Shown here piece by piece: positions 17,205 through 26,374 of a DNA stretch of 64,000 nucleotides. The notes under the pieces were generated by a model, which worked only from the letters and a program-made list of their open reading frames with translations, did no database searches and had not been told where the DNA came from. Both the position numbers and the translations under genes were made by a program. The stretch comes from Oxalobacteraceae bacterium CAVE-383 (lineage in GTDB: Bacteria; Pseudomonadota; Gammaproteobacteria; Burkholderiales; Burkholderiaceae_D): contig REGP01000002.1 in NCBI GenBank assembly GCA_004134995.1, forward strand, positions 992,001-1,056,000. Direction: 5' to 3'. The stretch's first letter is position 1, and every line of letters begins with the position of its first letter.

Positions 17205-17269
17205 GATGTGTCCTTGCTGAAAATCCGACATGGCTGTGATTCGGGTAAAAGCGGTGTTCGGCAAACCCG

Positions 17270-19612
17270 TCATCGGGACGCCGCAGGCGCATCTCGGTTC
17301 TCCAGGACCAGCCGGATCGGGACCGCTTTCACTGCCGGCACCTTGCTTTCCCTGGCGTGGTGATAAAGAGGGATCAAGGGGTTAAGTTCGGGGTAATAGC
17401 CCATGACGCATCCCGGAGGAATATCGAATGCCTGAATCCGGAGCGTGCCGACGCTGCGATGTGCATGGTCGTCGGGGGCGGTATTTACCGTTACCGCCGT
17501 CACCATCGCGCCTTCCCGCAAATGCAGCCTGTCGATGTCCGCGCGGTTCATCAGCAACACGCGGCGGGTGCCGTGCACGCCGCGGAACCTGTCGCTCAAT
17601 CCATATACCGTCGTATTGAACTGGCTGTCGCCGCGCGTTGTCATCAAGCGCAGGACTTCGCCGCCGGGCGCCGGCATGTCCGGGTCGGAATCCAGGCCGG
17701 CCGGGGCGAAGAAATTGGCTTTTCCATTCGGTGTCTTCCATTTGCGTTCGCGCGCATCCAGAGGGCGGGCGAAGCCGCCGGGGGTCCACATGCGCTGGTT
17801 GAAATCGTGAAAAATATCCGGATAAGTGCGTTCAATGGCATCGCGTATTGTTGAATAATCCGCGACCCAGCCTCGCCAATCCGCATGCGGGTTTGGGGGC
17901 AGGAGCCTGCTTGCCAGTTCCCCGATGATCGCGACTTCCGACAACAGGTTCGGCGAAGCGGGCTCGGCCAGGCCGCGCGACCCGTGCATGCAGCCGGTAC
18001 TGTCCTCCACCGAGACTGCCTGCTCGCCGCTGGCCTGGCGGTCGATTTCTATGCGGCCCAGGCAAGGCAGGAGAAACGACTTCTTGCCGTGGATAAGTGC
18101 GCTGCGATTGAGCTTGGTGAGGATCTGCACGGTCAGCGGAATCTCGCGCCAGGCCGGTTCGATGCGGCCGTGATCCGGCACCGCGCGAACGAAATTGCCG
18201 CCCAGCATGATAAATGCGGACACCTTGTGCGCCAGCACCGCCTCGCATGCCTCGACGGTATTCCAGCCCTTCTTCGCGGGCGGCTCGAAATGGAACTGCT
18301 GCCGGAGTTTATCCATGGGCACCAGTTCGGGCTTCTCGGTAATCCCCACGGTACGTTGGCCCTGGACATTGGAATGTCCGCGGATAGGGCAGATGCCGGC
18401 GCCCGGCTTGCCCATGTTGCCCCGCAACAGCAGCAGATTGGTCAGCATGTGGATTGCCTGCACACCCTCGCGGTGCTGGGTGACGCCCATGCCGTACATC
18501 AGCATCACCGCGTTGGCCTTGACGTATGTTTTCGCCGCTTGTTCCAATTCATCGCGGCCCACCCCCGATATCCGTTCGATCTCTTCCCATGAAGCCGCGC
18601 GCACCGCCGCTGCCAATTCGTCGAAGCCGTGCGTATGCGCCGCGATGAAATCGGCGTCCACGATTCTTTTCGCGCCGGCCGCGCGGGCGAGATCGTCGGC
18701 CTCGACGATCCATTTGATCATGCCGGTCAGTGCGGCGATATCGCCGCCGACCTTGATCTGCACATATTGGGTGCTGACATCCGTATGCGCCGGCGTCAGC
18801 ATCTCCACGGGCGACTGCGGATTGACGAAACGCTCCAGGCCGCGTTCGCGCAGCGGATTGAAGGTAACGATCGGCACGCCGCGTTTGCGCACATCCTCCA
18901 GCTGGTGCAGCATGCGCGGGGCATTGGTGCCGGTATTGTGGCCGAAGAAGAGAATGCAATCGGTATGCTGGAAATCGTCCAGCGTGACGGTCCCGACCGG
19001 GACGCCGATGCTTTTGGGGAGCGCCACCGAGGTCGATTCATGGCACATGTTGGAACTGTCCGGCAGGTGGTTGTTGCCATACATGCGCGCCATCAGCTGA
19101 TATAAATATGAGGCCTCCAGCGAAGCCCGCCCGGATGAATAGAACACCACGCTTTCCGGATCCATGGTCTTCAACTCGGCCGCAATCGCATCGAAGGCCT
19201 CGCTCCATGCCACGGGCAGGTATTTGTCCGTGACGGGATCGTAGCGAAGCGGGTCGGTCAGCCGGCCTGCGGCTTCCAGTTCCATGTCGGTCCATTGTTC
19301 GAGTTCGGCGACGGTATGTTGCGCAAACAACGCCGGATCGGCGCGTTTCGACGTGATCTCCCACGCGGTTGCCTTGGCGCCGTTTTCGCAGAACTCGAAG
19401 ACATGGGGATCGGCCGGCTTGGCCCAGGAACAACTGACGCAGGCAAAACCGTCGGGCTTGTTTTGTTTGGACAGGATGCGGGGGCCTTTCAACATCACCT
19501 TTTCCTGCAGCAGGATGGAGCCGAGTGCGTGCACCGAACCCCAGCCGCCGGCGGCATTGGTGTATTCATCGAAAGTTGCCTTGCGCGGATCGTCTTTATT
19601 TTCCATGTTCAT
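17270..19612 (-). CDS. ydeP: FdhF/YdeP-family molybdopterin oxidoreductase
   Basis: This large molybdopterin-guanine-dinucleotide oxidoreductase matches E. coli YdeP throughout, for example AAGGWGSV, CVSCSWAKP, FCENGAKATAWE, LDDFQHTDCILFFGHNTGTN, GNMGKPGAGICPIRGHSNVQ and QFNTTVYGLSDRFRGV. E. coli YdeP is linked to acid resistance; its substrate is not firmly known. Start choice is uncertain: the ATG at 19612 gives 780 residues and an N-terminus like YdeP (759), while the frame continues to 19681; no good SD is seen at either. It precedes nadE on the same strand and borders a stress-type cluster. Confidence 0.9.
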   Translation of the reverse strand: MNMENKDDPRKATFDEYTNAAGGWGSVHALGSILLQEKVMLKGPRILSKQNKPDGFACVSCSWAKPADPHVFEFCENGAKATAWEITSKRADPALFAQHTVAELEQWTDMELEAAGRLTDPLRYDPVTDKYLPVAWSEAFDAIAAELKTMDPESVVFYSSGRASLEASYLYQLMARMYGNNHLPDSSNMCHESTSVALPKSIGVPVGTVTLDDFQHTDCILFFGHNTGTNAPRMLHQLEDVRKRGVPIVTFNPLRERGLERFVNPQSPVEMLTPAHTDVSTQYVQIKVGGDIAALTGMIKWIVEADDLARAAGAKRIVDADFIAAHTHGFDELAAAVRAASWEEIERISGVGRDELEQAAKTYVKANAVMLMYGMGVTQHREGVQAIHMLTNLLLLRGNMGKPGAGICPIRGHSNVQGQRTVGITEKPELVPMDKLRQQFHFEPPAKKGWNTVEACEAVLAHKVSAFIMLGGNFVRAVPDHGRIEPAWREIPLTVQILTKLNRSALIHGKKSFLLPCLGRIEIDRQASGEQAVSVEDSTGCMHGSRGLAEPASPNLLSEVAIIGELASRLLPPNPHADWRGWVADYSTIRDAIERTYPDIFHDFNQRMWTPGGFARPLDARERKWKTPNGKANFFAPAGLDSDPDMPAPGGEVLRLMTTRGDSQFNTTVYGLSDRFRGVHGTRRVLLMNRADIDRLHLREGAMVTAVTVNTAPDDHAHRSVGTLRIQAFDIPPGCVMGYYPELNPLIPLYHHARESKVPAVKAVPIRLVLENRDAPAASR

Positions 19613-19872
19613 GTCGCATGATGTAAAAAATGCGTCCCGGCAGCCAGAATGCATCCTTGGAATGAAATACATCATAGGCACTGCTTCCGGTAACGGCCAT
19701 CGGACAAGGAATTAATCGCGCGTAAGAAAAGGCCTTAGGCGCATTGGAGAAGGAAGCCGGGCAACCATAAAAGCCTGGCAGTCCGACACCACATCAGCCA
19801 CATGTCCTATTGGACGGCGCCAAACCGTTACATAAGATATGCAGACTTGTTCGCTTTGGGGAGGAATGGGTG

Positions 19873-20142
19873 ATGACACAGAAGAAATTTCTCTACGATC
19901 CTGAACGCCAGTGCTATTGGTTCGAAATTTCGGGTGATACCGGTGTCGTTAAGGCGGCCGTGAGCTTCAAGACGCTGCAGTTCAATTTCAAGGCAGTCAA
20001 CAATCCCGCCAGCATGCGGCGCGCATGCGTCCTCAATGAGGGGCTTTTCAGGAAAATCGCGGCATTGAAACTGAAAAGAGGCGACCGGCCGGTAATAGAG
20101 TGCTTCGATCCGGAAATCGAAGATATCGGCCCCGGCATTTAG
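19873..20142 (+). CDS. Small uncharacterised protein
   Basis: This is an 89-residue protein from the ATG at 19873, which has GGGGAGG about nine bases upstream; the frame extends 21 codons further without a better site. It begins MTQKKFLYDPERQCYWFEIS and ends with acidic ECFDPEIEDIGPGI. No signal peptide, membrane helix or recognisable motif is seen. I do not recognise the family. It stands alone on the plus strand between ydeP and the manganese catalase gene. Its SD and codon use suggest it is real, and the neighbours suggest a stress context only. Confidence 0.6.
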   Translation: MTQKKFLYDPERQCYWFEISGDTGVVKAAVSFKTLQFNFKAVNNPASMRRACVLNEGLFRKIAALKLKRGDRPVIECFDPEIEDIGPGI

Positions 20143-20206
20143 CCGCATTCAAATAGCGGAAAACCGGCGCCGTGGCATCCCTGTACAAAGGCTGCCGGCG
20201 CCGGAT

Positions 20207-21115
20207 TCAGCTTCCTTGGGATTGCACTTCCGGGTCTGCGAAATCGGGATCCATGCCCATTTCCGCCCCCGTAGTCGGGTCAACTTTTGGATTCGAAAGG
20301 GTGCGCTCCGCCATCAGATTCAACTGAGATGCTTCCTGCTCGCTCAATTCGACCGTGGCATTGCCTTCACCGCCATCGACGGCCAGTTGCTCGTTCGGGT
20401 CGGAGACGAAGGTCCATTGCGGCCCCTCGTTCCAGGATCCGCGCGTGTCGCCGGGACCTTGGGACATATTGAAATAAACGTTTGAAAAACGCGGATCGCC
20501 CGGCGCCTTGCCGGGCGGGAAATTCGGCTCGATGGAATAGAGGGCTTTCTCAAACGATTTTTGATGCGCGATCTCTCGCGTCATCAGAAAGCCGAGCGCT
20601 TCCTTGACGCCCGGATCGCTGGTCAGATTGATGAGCCGTTCATAGACGATTTTGGCGCGCGCCTCCGCGGCGATGTTCGAGCGCAGGTCGGCGGTCGGTT
20701 CGCCTATCGTATCGACATACGCCGCAGTCCAGGGAACGCCGGCGGAATTGACCAGCGGCGCGCCGCCGCCATATAGCACTTGCGTGAGGTGGCTGTCGTT
20801 GCCGGCGCCGGTGATCGAACGGTAGATTTCGCCTTCTTCTTCCGCACCCTCCGCAAGGCGGCCCTTGGCGCCTTTGTTGAGCATAACAACGATATTGCCG
20901 ATCACTTCCAGATGGCTGAGTTCTTCCGTTGCGATATCGAACAGCATATCCTTGCGGCCCGGATCGTCTTCCGCGACGGCCTGCGTGAAATAGCGGCAGG
21001 CCGCGGCCAGCTCGCCCTGCGGGCCGCCGAATTGCTCCAGCATCAAATTGGCCAGGCCCGGATTGGTTTCGCTGACGCGGACGGTATATTGCAAACGTTT
21101 GTTATGCGCAAACAT
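20207..21115 (-). CDS. Manganese catalase
   Basis: This non-heme dimanganese catalase (302 residues) breaks down H2O2 in the cytoplasm. Family features are the start MFAHNKRLQYTVRVSETNP, Glu35, the EELSH ligand pair (Glu65, His68), a Glu at 151 (NIAAEARAKIVYERL) and a His at 184 (MTREIAHQKSFEKAL). These match the five ligands known in Lactobacillus manganese catalase (Glu35, Glu66, His69, Glu148, His181) within a few positions. The C-terminal tail is acidic and disordered-looking. It is downstream of the KGG-protein gene, separated by an intrinsic terminator, so it probably has its own promoter or gets read-through. Confidence 0.94.
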   Translation of the reverse strand: MFAHNKRLQYTVRVSETNPGLANLMLEQFGGPQGELAAACRYFTQAVAEDDPGRKDMLFDIATEELSHLEVIGNIVVMLNKGAKGRLAEGAEEEGEIYRSITGAGNDSHLTQVLYGGGAPLVNSAGVPWTAAYVDTIGEPTADLRSNIAAEARAKIVYERLINLTSDPGVKEALGFLMTREIAHQKSFEKALYSIEPNFPPGKAPGDPRFSNVYFNMSQGPGDTRGSWNEGPQWTFVSDPNEQLAVDGGEGNATVELSEQEASQLNLMAERTLSNPKVDPTTGAEMGMDPDFADPEVQSQGS

Positions 21116-21143
21116 AATTTCTCCTCAAGTTGACCGGAAAGAG

Positions 21144-21165
21144 AAAAGGGGCTTGCGCCCCTTTT
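21144..21165 (-). terminator. Intrinsic terminator after the KGG-protein gene
   Basis: AAAAGGGGC and GCCCCTTTT form a 9-bp stem around a TTGC loop, with flanking A/T runs on both strands. It sits between the KGG gene stop and the manganese catalase start. Being near symmetrical, it could work in both directions. Confidence 0.8.
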
Positions 21166-21176
21166 CGGCTACTACA

Positions 21177-21383
21177 CTATTTTTGCTGGCCACCGTGGCT
21201 ATTCTGGCCGCCTTTACGTCCTGCTTCGCGAGCCTCTTCCGAACTGAATTCATGTCCGGTGCCTTTTTCATGGGAAGCCTTGCCGCCCTGGCTTGCGATT
21301 TCGCGCTGTTTGTCTTCGTCCATCGACGCGAAACCGCGGTTGCTTGTATTGGATTGATTCGATTGATTGGCTTGATTACTCAT
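21177..21383 (-). CDS. KGG-repeat stress protein
   Basis: This 68-residue hydrophilic protein starts at the ATG at 21383, with a strong AAGGAG upstream; the frame continues 20 codons further without a better SD. After a Gln/Asn/Ser-rich start (SNQANQSNQSN) come RGFASMDEDKQREIASQGGK and REAGRKGGQNSHGG, the stress-induced KGG repeats of the YciG/GsiB type. Such proteins are induced by general, osmotic or acid stress and resemble hydrophilins; a binding partner is not established. It lies upstream of the manganese catalase gene and divergent from the alcohol dehydrogenase gene. Confidence 0.88.
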   Translation of the reverse strand: MSNQANQSNQSNTSNRGFASMDEDKQREIASQGGKASHEKGTGHEFSSEEAREAGRKGGQNSHGGQQK

Positions 21384-21751
21384 CGGTTTTCTCCTTGGTG
21401 AATGATTGAATGCGGCATGAAGCAAGGAAATGCTTGCAGCCACGATTGGATTCTAGGAGACCCGCGCGGCGGCTTCTATCGCCGGGATTCCCGAAATGGC
21501 GAAAGGCGATTCTGTCAGACCTGTCCGTTTTTTATGAAGACGAGCTTGGCATCCGGCGTCTGCCGATGCGGGGAGAAAACAGGGTGGCGAACAGACGGAA
21601 TTCTGTGCTGTCGTCTGCGCAAGCGGTGCGCTGACAAATTTTATCCGACATGGCGTAGAGGCATTGCCCGGCTGTCGCCGCCTCGATCTTTCGATAGCAT
21701 GAAGATCCATCCGAGGGCGGATAAAGAAGTCGTTTCTATGAGGAGAGCGCG
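21384..21751. other. Intergenic region between divergent stress genes
   Basis: These 368 bases separate the KGG-protein gene (minus) from the zinc dehydrogenase gene (plus). I find no convincing ORF, RNA or repeat. It must hold both promoters, but no strong sigma-70 box pair stands out; CTGACA near 21630 is only a weak -35 candidate. An alternative stress sigma factor would fit, but I cannot show it. Confidence 0.5.
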
Positions 21752-22936
21752 ATGTTGGCAATGGATTTCAGAGGCCCCTACCGGGTGCGTGCAAGGCAAA
21801 AGCAGGATCCCGTAATCGAACATCCGAACGACGCCATCGTGCGCGTGTCGCGTTCCTGCATATGCGGTTCCGACCTCCATCTTTACCACGGCATGGTGCC
21901 GGACACGCGGGTGGGCAGCACCTTCGGCCACGAGTTTACCGGCTTCGTGGAGGAGGTGGGCCCGGGCGTAAAGAACCTGAAGGTAGGCGACCATGTCCTG
22001 GTTCCATTCAATATATTCTGCGGCGCCTGCTATTTTTGCCGGCGCGAGCTTTACAGCAATTGCCATAACACCAATCCGGAAGCGACCGCCGTGGGCGGCA
22101 TATACGGCTATTCGCATACCGCCGGCGGCTATGACGGCGGCCAGGCGGAACGGGTGCGGGTGCCGATGGCGGACATCGGACCGGTGGTCATCCCCGACGA
22201 CATCGACGTCGACAATGCCGTATTGCTGACCGACGCCTTCCCCACCGGCTACCAGGCGGCGGAAATGGGCGATATTCACGAAGGCGATACGGTGGTTGTA
22301 TTCGGTGCCGGGCCTGTAGGCCTGTTCGCCGCCAAGTCAGCGTGGCTGTTCGGGGCGGGCCGTGTGATCGTGGTGGACCATATCGAATACCGTCTCGATT
22401 TCGCGAAGCGTTTTGCGCATTGCGAGACCGTCGATTTCAGGGAGGTGGGCGACATGGCCATCCATATCAAGAAGATGACCGACTGGCTGGGCGCCGACGT
22501 CTGCATCGACGCCGTCGGCTGCGAAGCGGCCGGCAGCGTGGTCCAGTCCATTACCGGGCGCTATATGAAGATGCAGGCAGGCGCGGCCACGGTGCTGCAC
22601 TGGGCAATCAATTCGGTGCGCAAGGGCGGCACGGTATCCATTGTCGGCGTGTACGGCCCGACCTTCAATGCGGTGCCGATCGGCAATGCATTGAACAAGG
22701 GGCTGACGCTGCGCATGAACCAGGCCAGCGTCAGACGCCATGTGCCGCGGCTGATCGAACACATCCAGGCCGGCCATATCGATCCGAAGCAAATCATTAC
22801 GCACCGGGTGCCGCTGGAAGACGTATCCGATGCGTACCATATTTTTTCCAGCAAACTGGACAACTGCATCAAAGCCGTGCTGATACCGCCGAACGCGCCC
22901 ATCGCAAGACGGCGTCCCGCATTGACAGGAGCTTGA
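21752..22936 (+). CDS. Zinc-dependent alcohol dehydrogenase family protein (formaldehyde-dehydrogenase-like)
   Basis: This is a 394-residue medium-chain dehydrogenase. Catalytic zinc ligands are Cys38 (CICGSDLH) and His60-Glu61 (FGHEF). Structural zinc is held by Cys90, 93, 96 and 104 (CGACYFCRRELYSNC). A Rossmann nucleotide-binding motif, VVVFGAGPVGLFA, is followed by VIVVDH with an acidic residue that favours NAD. The long insert and the DAVGCEA segment place it near glutathione-independent formaldehyde dehydrogenases and threonine-dehydrogenase-like enzymes; the real substrate is unknown. SD GAGGAG precedes the ATG. The next gene starts 1 bp after its stop, so the two are coupled. Confidence 0.9.
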   Translation: MLAMDFRGPYRVRARQKQDPVIEHPNDAIVRVSRSCICGSDLHLYHGMVPDTRVGSTFGHEFTGFVEEVGPGVKNLKVGDHVLVPFNIFCGACYFCRRELYSNCHNTNPEATAVGGIYGYSHTAGGYDGGQAERVRVPMADIGPVVIPDDIDVDNAVLLTDAFPTGYQAAEMGDIHEGDTVVVFGAGPVGLFAAKSAWLFGAGRVIVVDHIEYRLDFAKRFAHCETVDFREVGDMAIHIKKMTDWLGADVCIDAVGCEAAGSVVQSITGRYMKMQAGAATVLHWAINSVRKGGTVSIVGVYGPTFNAVPIGNALNKGLTLRMNQASVRRHVPRLIEHIQAGHIDPKQIITHRVPLEDVSDAYHIFSSKLDNCIKAVLIPPNAPIARRRPALTGA

Positions 22937-22937
22937 G

Positions 22938-23531
22938 ATGAAGACAGATATTGAACATGACATGGTGTATCCCATTGCCGGCGAGGAACTGAAAGCCGAT
23001 GGCAATCCGGACGGCCAGGCAATGACGAACGGCGAGGACAGCGGGGCCGGCGTCGCGCACTCGCACAATAATTCGAAGTTCAGCAGCATCCCTGGCTGGG
23101 GTACCGACCTGGCGCGCAATCGTCCGCGCAATATGCAGCCGGAAGAGCCGCATCCGATCGGCGCGCAGGAACCCTTGGCGGAGCAAGTGCCAAAGGTGGA
23201 GGTGTTCCACTCCACGGAGCGGCCTGGGTTGACGCCATTGTTCGGCACCAGCGCGCCGCCTTCGGGAATGAGCGGACTGCTGCGCCGCATGGCTTACAAG
23301 CAGAGCGAAAACGACATCCGGCGCTGGCTGATGCTGCTGTTTTCGGATCGCGTCAACGTGGTGGAAGGTCTCGGCGCGGATTTGCGCGAGGGAAAAATCC
23401 CGAATGTTTTTGAGGAAATGGGGCTGCGTGCCGAATGGCAGTACAACCGGGCGGGACTGATGCGCAAGGCGGCCGCGACGGCGGTTGTTTTTGGTTTGGC
23501 TGCGTATGTGATGGGGAAACGGCGGCGCTGA
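22938..23531 (+). CDS. Uncharacterised protein with C-terminal membrane helix
   Basis: This 197-residue protein is coupled to the dehydrogenase gene (one base between stop and start, with SD GGAG inside the upstream gene). The first 110 residues are hydrophilic and rich in Gly, Pro, Asn and Glu (SHNNSKFSSIPGWGTDLARN). A compact segment follows (about 118-165, including RRWLMLLFSDRVNVVEGLGA). One C-terminal helix (AAATAVVFGLAAYVMG) is followed by KRRR, so it is likely tail-anchored with the bulk in the cytoplasm. I do not recognise the family. The neighbours suggest a stress role. Confidence 0.75.
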   Translation: MKTDIEHDMVYPIAGEELKADGNPDGQAMTNGEDSGAGVAHSHNNSKFSSIPGWGTDLARNRPRNMQPEEPHPIGAQEPLAEQVPKVEVFHSTERPGLTPLFGTSAPPSGMSGLLRRMAYKQSENDIRRWLMLLFSDRVNVVEGLGADLREGKIPNVFEEMGLRAEWQYNRAGLMRKAAATAVVFGLAAYVMGKRRR

Positions 23532-23584
23532 CCTGATCCGGCTATCGCCGCACTTTGACGCCCAGGCGCCGCCGTCCAAGCCTC

Positions 23585-24622
23585 CTAGGCTGGTTGCAGA
23601 GCATTGTTCATCAGCTCATCGAGCTTGTTCGAATCCAGCCCGATCGGCTCGCCCGTCTTGCGGTGGCGCCGATGCGGTAACGCCAATTCCGCGGCCCTGC
23701 GCACATCGGCCGGCGTGACGGCATCGCGGCCATCGAGCGCCGCCAGCGCGCGCGAGGCCTTGTTCATGACGATGTCGGCACGCAGGCTGGCGACATCGAA
23801 TTCACAGCACAGATGGCTGATCAACAGCAGTGTTGCGTCGTCCGTCTTGATCTGCGGCAGCAGGCACTGCGCGTCGTAGATCTGGCGGCGCATCTCCACC
23901 TGTTCCTTGTACCAAGATTTGATAAAGCCTTCCGGATCGGCATCGTAAGCAAAGCGGCGCCGGACCACTTCGGCGCGCTTTTGCTTGTCGCGCGTGGCGT
24001 GCACGTCGACCATCAGCGCAAACCGGTCCAGCAGTTGCGGGCGCAGATTGCCTTCCTCGGGATTCATGGTGCCGATCAGCGTGAAACGCGATGGATGATT
24101 CAGCCCGATACCGTCGCGCTGCACGTTATTGACGCCCATTGCGGCCACGTCCAGCAGAATATCGACCATGCGGGCCGGCAGCAGATTGACTTCGTCGATA
24201 TACAGCACGCCACGGTGCGCCTCCGCCAGCACGCCGGGCCGGAAGGCATGTTCCGGCGGGCCGCCCCGCGCGACTTGCTCCATATCGAGCGAACCGGTCA
24301 GGCGCTCTTCCGACGCGCCCAGCGGCAAGGTGACAAACCGCACGCTGCTGGCCAGCGGATCTTCCGGATGTTCCACATTGCAGACCGGGCAAACGGCGGC
24401 GGGCGCGTCCGGATCGCAGCGGTATTGACAGCCATCCCGGTGCGTGATGGCCGGCAGCACGGCAGTCAAGGCGCGCGCGGCGGTACTCTTGGCGCTGCCC
24501 TTGTCGCCAACCACCAGCACGCCGCCGAGCGTGGGATCGACCCCGCACAACATCAGCGCGGTTTTCATGCTTGTTTGCCCGACGATGGCGGTGAAAGGGT
24601 AATAGTTAGGATAAGCAATCAT
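23585..24622 (-). CDS. Magnesium-chelatase subunit I-like AAA+ ATPase
   Basis: This 345-residue AAA+ protein of the ChlI/BchI family starts with YPFTAIVGQTSMKTALML, followed by Walker A GDKGSAKST, the Cys-rich insert with three CxxC-like pairs around 69-84, GVLYIDEVNLL (Walker B), the sensor-1 region TLIGTMNPEEGNLRPQLLDRF and a C-terminal AAA lid. The Walker A has Ala where the classical loop has Gly before Lys; such GxAKS loops occur in other chelatase-like ATPases. No ChlD/BchD or ChlH/CobN gene is in the window and nothing suggests chlorophyll synthesis. It may partner a VWA protein or cobaltochelatase encoded elsewhere, so I give no symbol. Confidence 0.85.
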   Translation of the reverse strand: MIAYPNYYPFTAIVGQTSMKTALMLCGVDPTLGGVLVVGDKGSAKSTAARALTAVLPAITHRDGCQYRCDPDAPAAVCPVCNVEHPEDPLASSVRFVTLPLGASEERLTGSLDMEQVARGGPPEHAFRPGVLAEAHRGVLYIDEVNLLPARMVDILLDVAAMGVNNVQRDGIGLNHPSRFTLIGTMNPEEGNLRPQLLDRFALMVDVHATRDKQKRAEVVRRRFAYDADPEGFIKSWYKEQVEMRRQIYDAQCLLPQIKTDDATLLLISHLCCEFDVASLRADIVMNKASRALAALDGRDAVTPADVRRAAELALPHRRHRKTGEPIGLDSNKLDELMNNALQPA

Positions 24623-24811
24623 CAGACGACCTTATGGTGTAGTTCTTTAAATTTTCCGGATATTGAGAAATACGGCTTTGCCGGGATGATATCACCCTGA
24701 TAATTTCGACGGGAAATCATTGGGTAAAGTTGGCGGCAATATTGGAAACTATGTGGGGGGGGGCTGATCGCGGGCGAGCTGGCGCGCGCTTTTCGATTTG
24801 ATGCAGAGTCA

Positions 24812-25162
24812 TCAAGACGACATGGAGTCGACTTTGGTCATCAACGCGTCGAATTGAAACGGTTTGCGCAGAACGGAATAAATGCCGATGGAATTGATCA
24901 ACTCCGGCGTTGAGCTCATGAAAATAAAAGGTATATTCCTGCTTCGATCGGCATTTCTCACCAAATCGAATAACTCGCTTCCGCTCATCCCCGGCATCCA
25001 GTAATCGGACAATATGACATTGGGTATCATGATGCGAAGCATTTCCCATGCTTGCTGACCGTTTTTCGCGCGTGTTACCTCATAACCGCCCAGGTTAAGC
25101 GCTACTTCGATGACGTCGAGCAAGTCCGACTCGTCATCAACTATTAAAATGCTTTTGCTCAT
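24812..25162 (-). CDS. Single-domain response regulator
   Basis: This 116-residue receiver domain starts at the ATG at 25162, with GGAG just upstream; the frame continues 50 codons further, but that part is not family-like. It has MSKSILIVDDES, the phospho-acceptor Asp in VILSDYWMPGMSG, the conserved Ser/Thr in FIFMSSTP and the Lys in VLRKPF. There is no output domain, so it probably acts as a phosphorelay intermediate or by protein contact. It lies 79 bp downstream of a frameshifted histidine kinase gene on the same strand, its presumed partner. Confidence 0.9.
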   Translation of the reverse strand: MSKSILIVDDESDLLDVIEVALNLGGYEVTRAKNGQQAWEMLRIMIPNVILSDYWMPGMSGSELFDLVRNADRSRNIPFIFMSSTPELINSIGIYSVLRKPFQFDALMTKVDSMSS

Positions 25163-25241
25163 ATTTTCTCCGTGACCGACCATTACATTGTTCTTCCTGG
25201 TTCGCCATAGGCGAAACACTTTTAATATGTAGGACAACACA

Positions 25242-26374
25242 TCAATGCAGGGGCCTGACTCGGGGAATGACGACAGTAAATATTGTTCCGGTCGGATCGC
25301 GCGACTCGACACCTATCGTGCCCTCGTGCGCCGAAGTGATTTTTTTTGCAATATATAAGCCTAGCCCAAGGCTCGTTGTGGCGCGTTCCGTCTGCTCGGT
25401 TGTAATTGCCAACTGCACCATGGGATCGAAAATCGCGTCAATGGCCTCCTTCGGGATCAGCGCGCCGGAGTTTTGAATAGCGATGGTCGCGCTGTCGGCG
25501 TCCGACGACAGGGTCATTGTCACGGGCAGTTCATCGCCCCGATATTGGGCTGCGTTATTAAGAAGATTGGTGAATACCTGCTGCAGCCGTATTCGATCGA
25601 AGCAGCCGGTGACGGACTTCCGGTCGTCAAATATAAAAGAGCAGCGAGGGTGAACCGCGGATGCGTCGGCTACTGCCGATCGGCAAATTTCCGACATATC
25701 GGATTCGGCAAACGCCATCGGCATTTCCCCTCCCAGCTCAGCCCGCGCATATTCCAGCAGATCGTTGATCATCGAATTCATGATCGAAGCGCTGCGTTTG
25801 ATGCGCGGGGCCAGCAATGCAGCAGCTTCTTTTGTTATCCCGGGCTGGCCCAGAAGGCTCCCGGAAAGGGCGATGGTTGCGAGGGGGTTGCGCAAATCAT
25901 GGCCAAGGATGGCAAGGAAGGTATCTTTGGCTCGCGCCGCCTGGGCGGCATAAGTGACGACAGACTCGGCGAGTGCCTGATCAATGGCCTCATTGAATCG
26001 GATCAGATCGGCACTGTGCGCGGGCGTCAGTTCATTTCCCAAGGCAAACCAGAGACGCTGCACGGTTGCGCGCAGCGCGCGGTATTCGGCGGTCAGCTGC
26101 AATAAGGTGAATCCATCGTGTGTCTTGCGGTTCCATGGATCGACGCGCCGCTGGCGACAGCGTTTTCCGGCGACAGGCCTTGTGATTTTCTCTGTTGTTG
26201 CTCGGCGCTCTGGTGCGTGTCGATATCCAGGGCAATAGCCCGAAGTATCTGTTCGGCATGATCCCGGACTTCTTTCTTCGACAGTACTCCTTCCAGTTCC
26301 AGCGTTCTTGCAAATCGGTCCCATTCGGCCAGGACTTGCTGCATGTTGGTAATGATGAATGTCGAGAGTTTCAT
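25242..26374 (-). pseudogene. Histidine kinase gene interrupted by a frameshift
   Basis: The N-terminal frame (ATG 26374 to stop at 26093) encodes MKLSTFIITNMQQVLAEWDR and on to SIHGTARHT, an RsbRD-like sensory domain found in front of such kinases. The second frame picks up exactly where the first fails (about 26124) with DGFTLLQLTAEYRALRATV and carries HisKA (LAILGHDLRNPLA) and HATPase_c (FTNLLNNAAQYR, SLGLGLYIAKK) to 25242. One extra base in ACACGATGG would join them as ARHT-DGFTLL, giving a normal soluble kinase of about 375 residues. So a single-base deletion, true or a sequencing error, splits the gene. The kinase core itself is intact. The response regulator gene follows. Confidence 0.85.

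Noticed and set aside
24755..24763. Run of nine G's downstream of the response regulator
   Set aside because: It lies in non-coding DNA after the stop codon, so phase variation of a protein is not expected; probably neutral or a sequencing-prone run.
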